Positions 38,576 to 38,597 of a stretch of DNA of 38,597 bases are shown here, piece after piece. The stretch lies in assembly GCA_029287395.1 (NCBI GenBank), contig JARFRF010000162.1, positions 1-38,597 of the forward strand, in the 5' to 3' direction. Positions within the stretch are counted from its first letter, which is position 1; every line of letters starts with the position of its first letter. The position numbers were made by a program, and so were the translations under genes. A model generated the notes under the pieces. It worked only from the letters and a program-made list of their open reading frames with translations, did no database searches and had not been told where the DNA came from. The stretch comes from Methyloceanibacter sp. Its GTDB lineage: Bacteria > Pseudomonadota > Alphaproteobacteria > Rhizobiales > Methyloligellaceae.

Positions 38576-38597
38576 ATCGAGTCGCGGGGGGGGGGGG
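38576..38597. other. Index remnant and poly-G run (sequencing artefact)
   Basis: Eight to ten bases after the adapter (atcgagtcgc) stand where an i5 index would be. They are followed by twelve G at 38586-38597, the usual no-signal call of two-colour Illumina instruments. None of it should be treated as genome. Confidence 0.9.

Overview
The window is a contig end from an alphaproteobacterium, most likely of the order Hyphomicrobiales (Rhizobiales). This rests on gene content and order: lysC-ptsP-HTH protein-prfA-prmC-DUF4167-clpB with ubiG divergent from lysC; aroK-aroB-CorC/HlyC; bolA, J-domain protein, cobS, cobT; a peptidyl-prolyl isomerase-argJ-mutT operon next to secA; and a homologue of the mitochondrial complex I factor NDUFAF5. 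No genus can be assigned from the sequence alone. GC content is moderately high. Several genes start with GTG or TTG, and 1-4 bp stop/start overlaps are common.

Layout. 1-679: no convincing gene; a run of hairpins, a possible CtrA-type site with a 9-bp palindrome, and a folded leader before a TTG-started M23 murein peptidase (680-2701). 2787-3438: decayed histidine-phosphatase-family gene. 3567-10817 (minus strand): clpB, a DUF4167 protein, prmC, prfA and a membrane-anchored HTH protein with a Pro/Gln/Ala repeat region. 11032-14665 (minus): ptsP and lysC; ubiG diverges at 14818. 15722-18901 (minus): a YkuD L,D-transpeptidase, DUF1178, a carbon-nitrogen hydrolase and a frameshifted comF. 19013-19951: NDUFAF5-like methyltransferase. 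19948-22523 (minus): mutT, argJ and a parvulin-type isomerase. 22675-23566: a two-gene arsenic operon (arsR, arsC). 23773-26538: secA. 26596-28555 (minus): two adjacent YafK-type L,D-transpeptidase paralogues. 28783-31110 (minus): accA, xerD and a small membrane protein. 31276-34393: aroK-aroB-CorC/HlyC. 34409-34684 (minus): bolA. 34852-38471: J-domain protein, cobS, cobT. 38486-38542: first codons of a lipoprotein gene.

Together the genes are mainly housekeeping: protein quality control and translation termination (clpB, prfA, prmC), export (secA, isomerase), amino-acid, aromatic and fatty-acid synthesis (lysC, argJ, aroK, aroB, accA), nitrogen PTS signalling (ptsP), quinone synthesis (ubiG) and aerobic cobalamin synthesis (cobS, cobT). 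Cell-wall enzymes are well represented, with one M23 peptidase and three L,D-transpeptidase-fold proteins. The accessory or decaying parts are the arsRC pair, the histidine-phosphatase remnant and the broken comF.

The last 55 bases (38543-38597) are not genomic. They match the Illumina Nextera mosaic end and read-1 adapter and finish in a poly-G run, so the genome sequence stops near 38542. I found no phage, transposon, CRISPR array or recognisable novel defence system. The most unusual points are the leaderless-looking arsR with its operator over the start codon, the Pro/Gln-rich membrane HTH protein, the two multiply broken genes and the structured 5' region.
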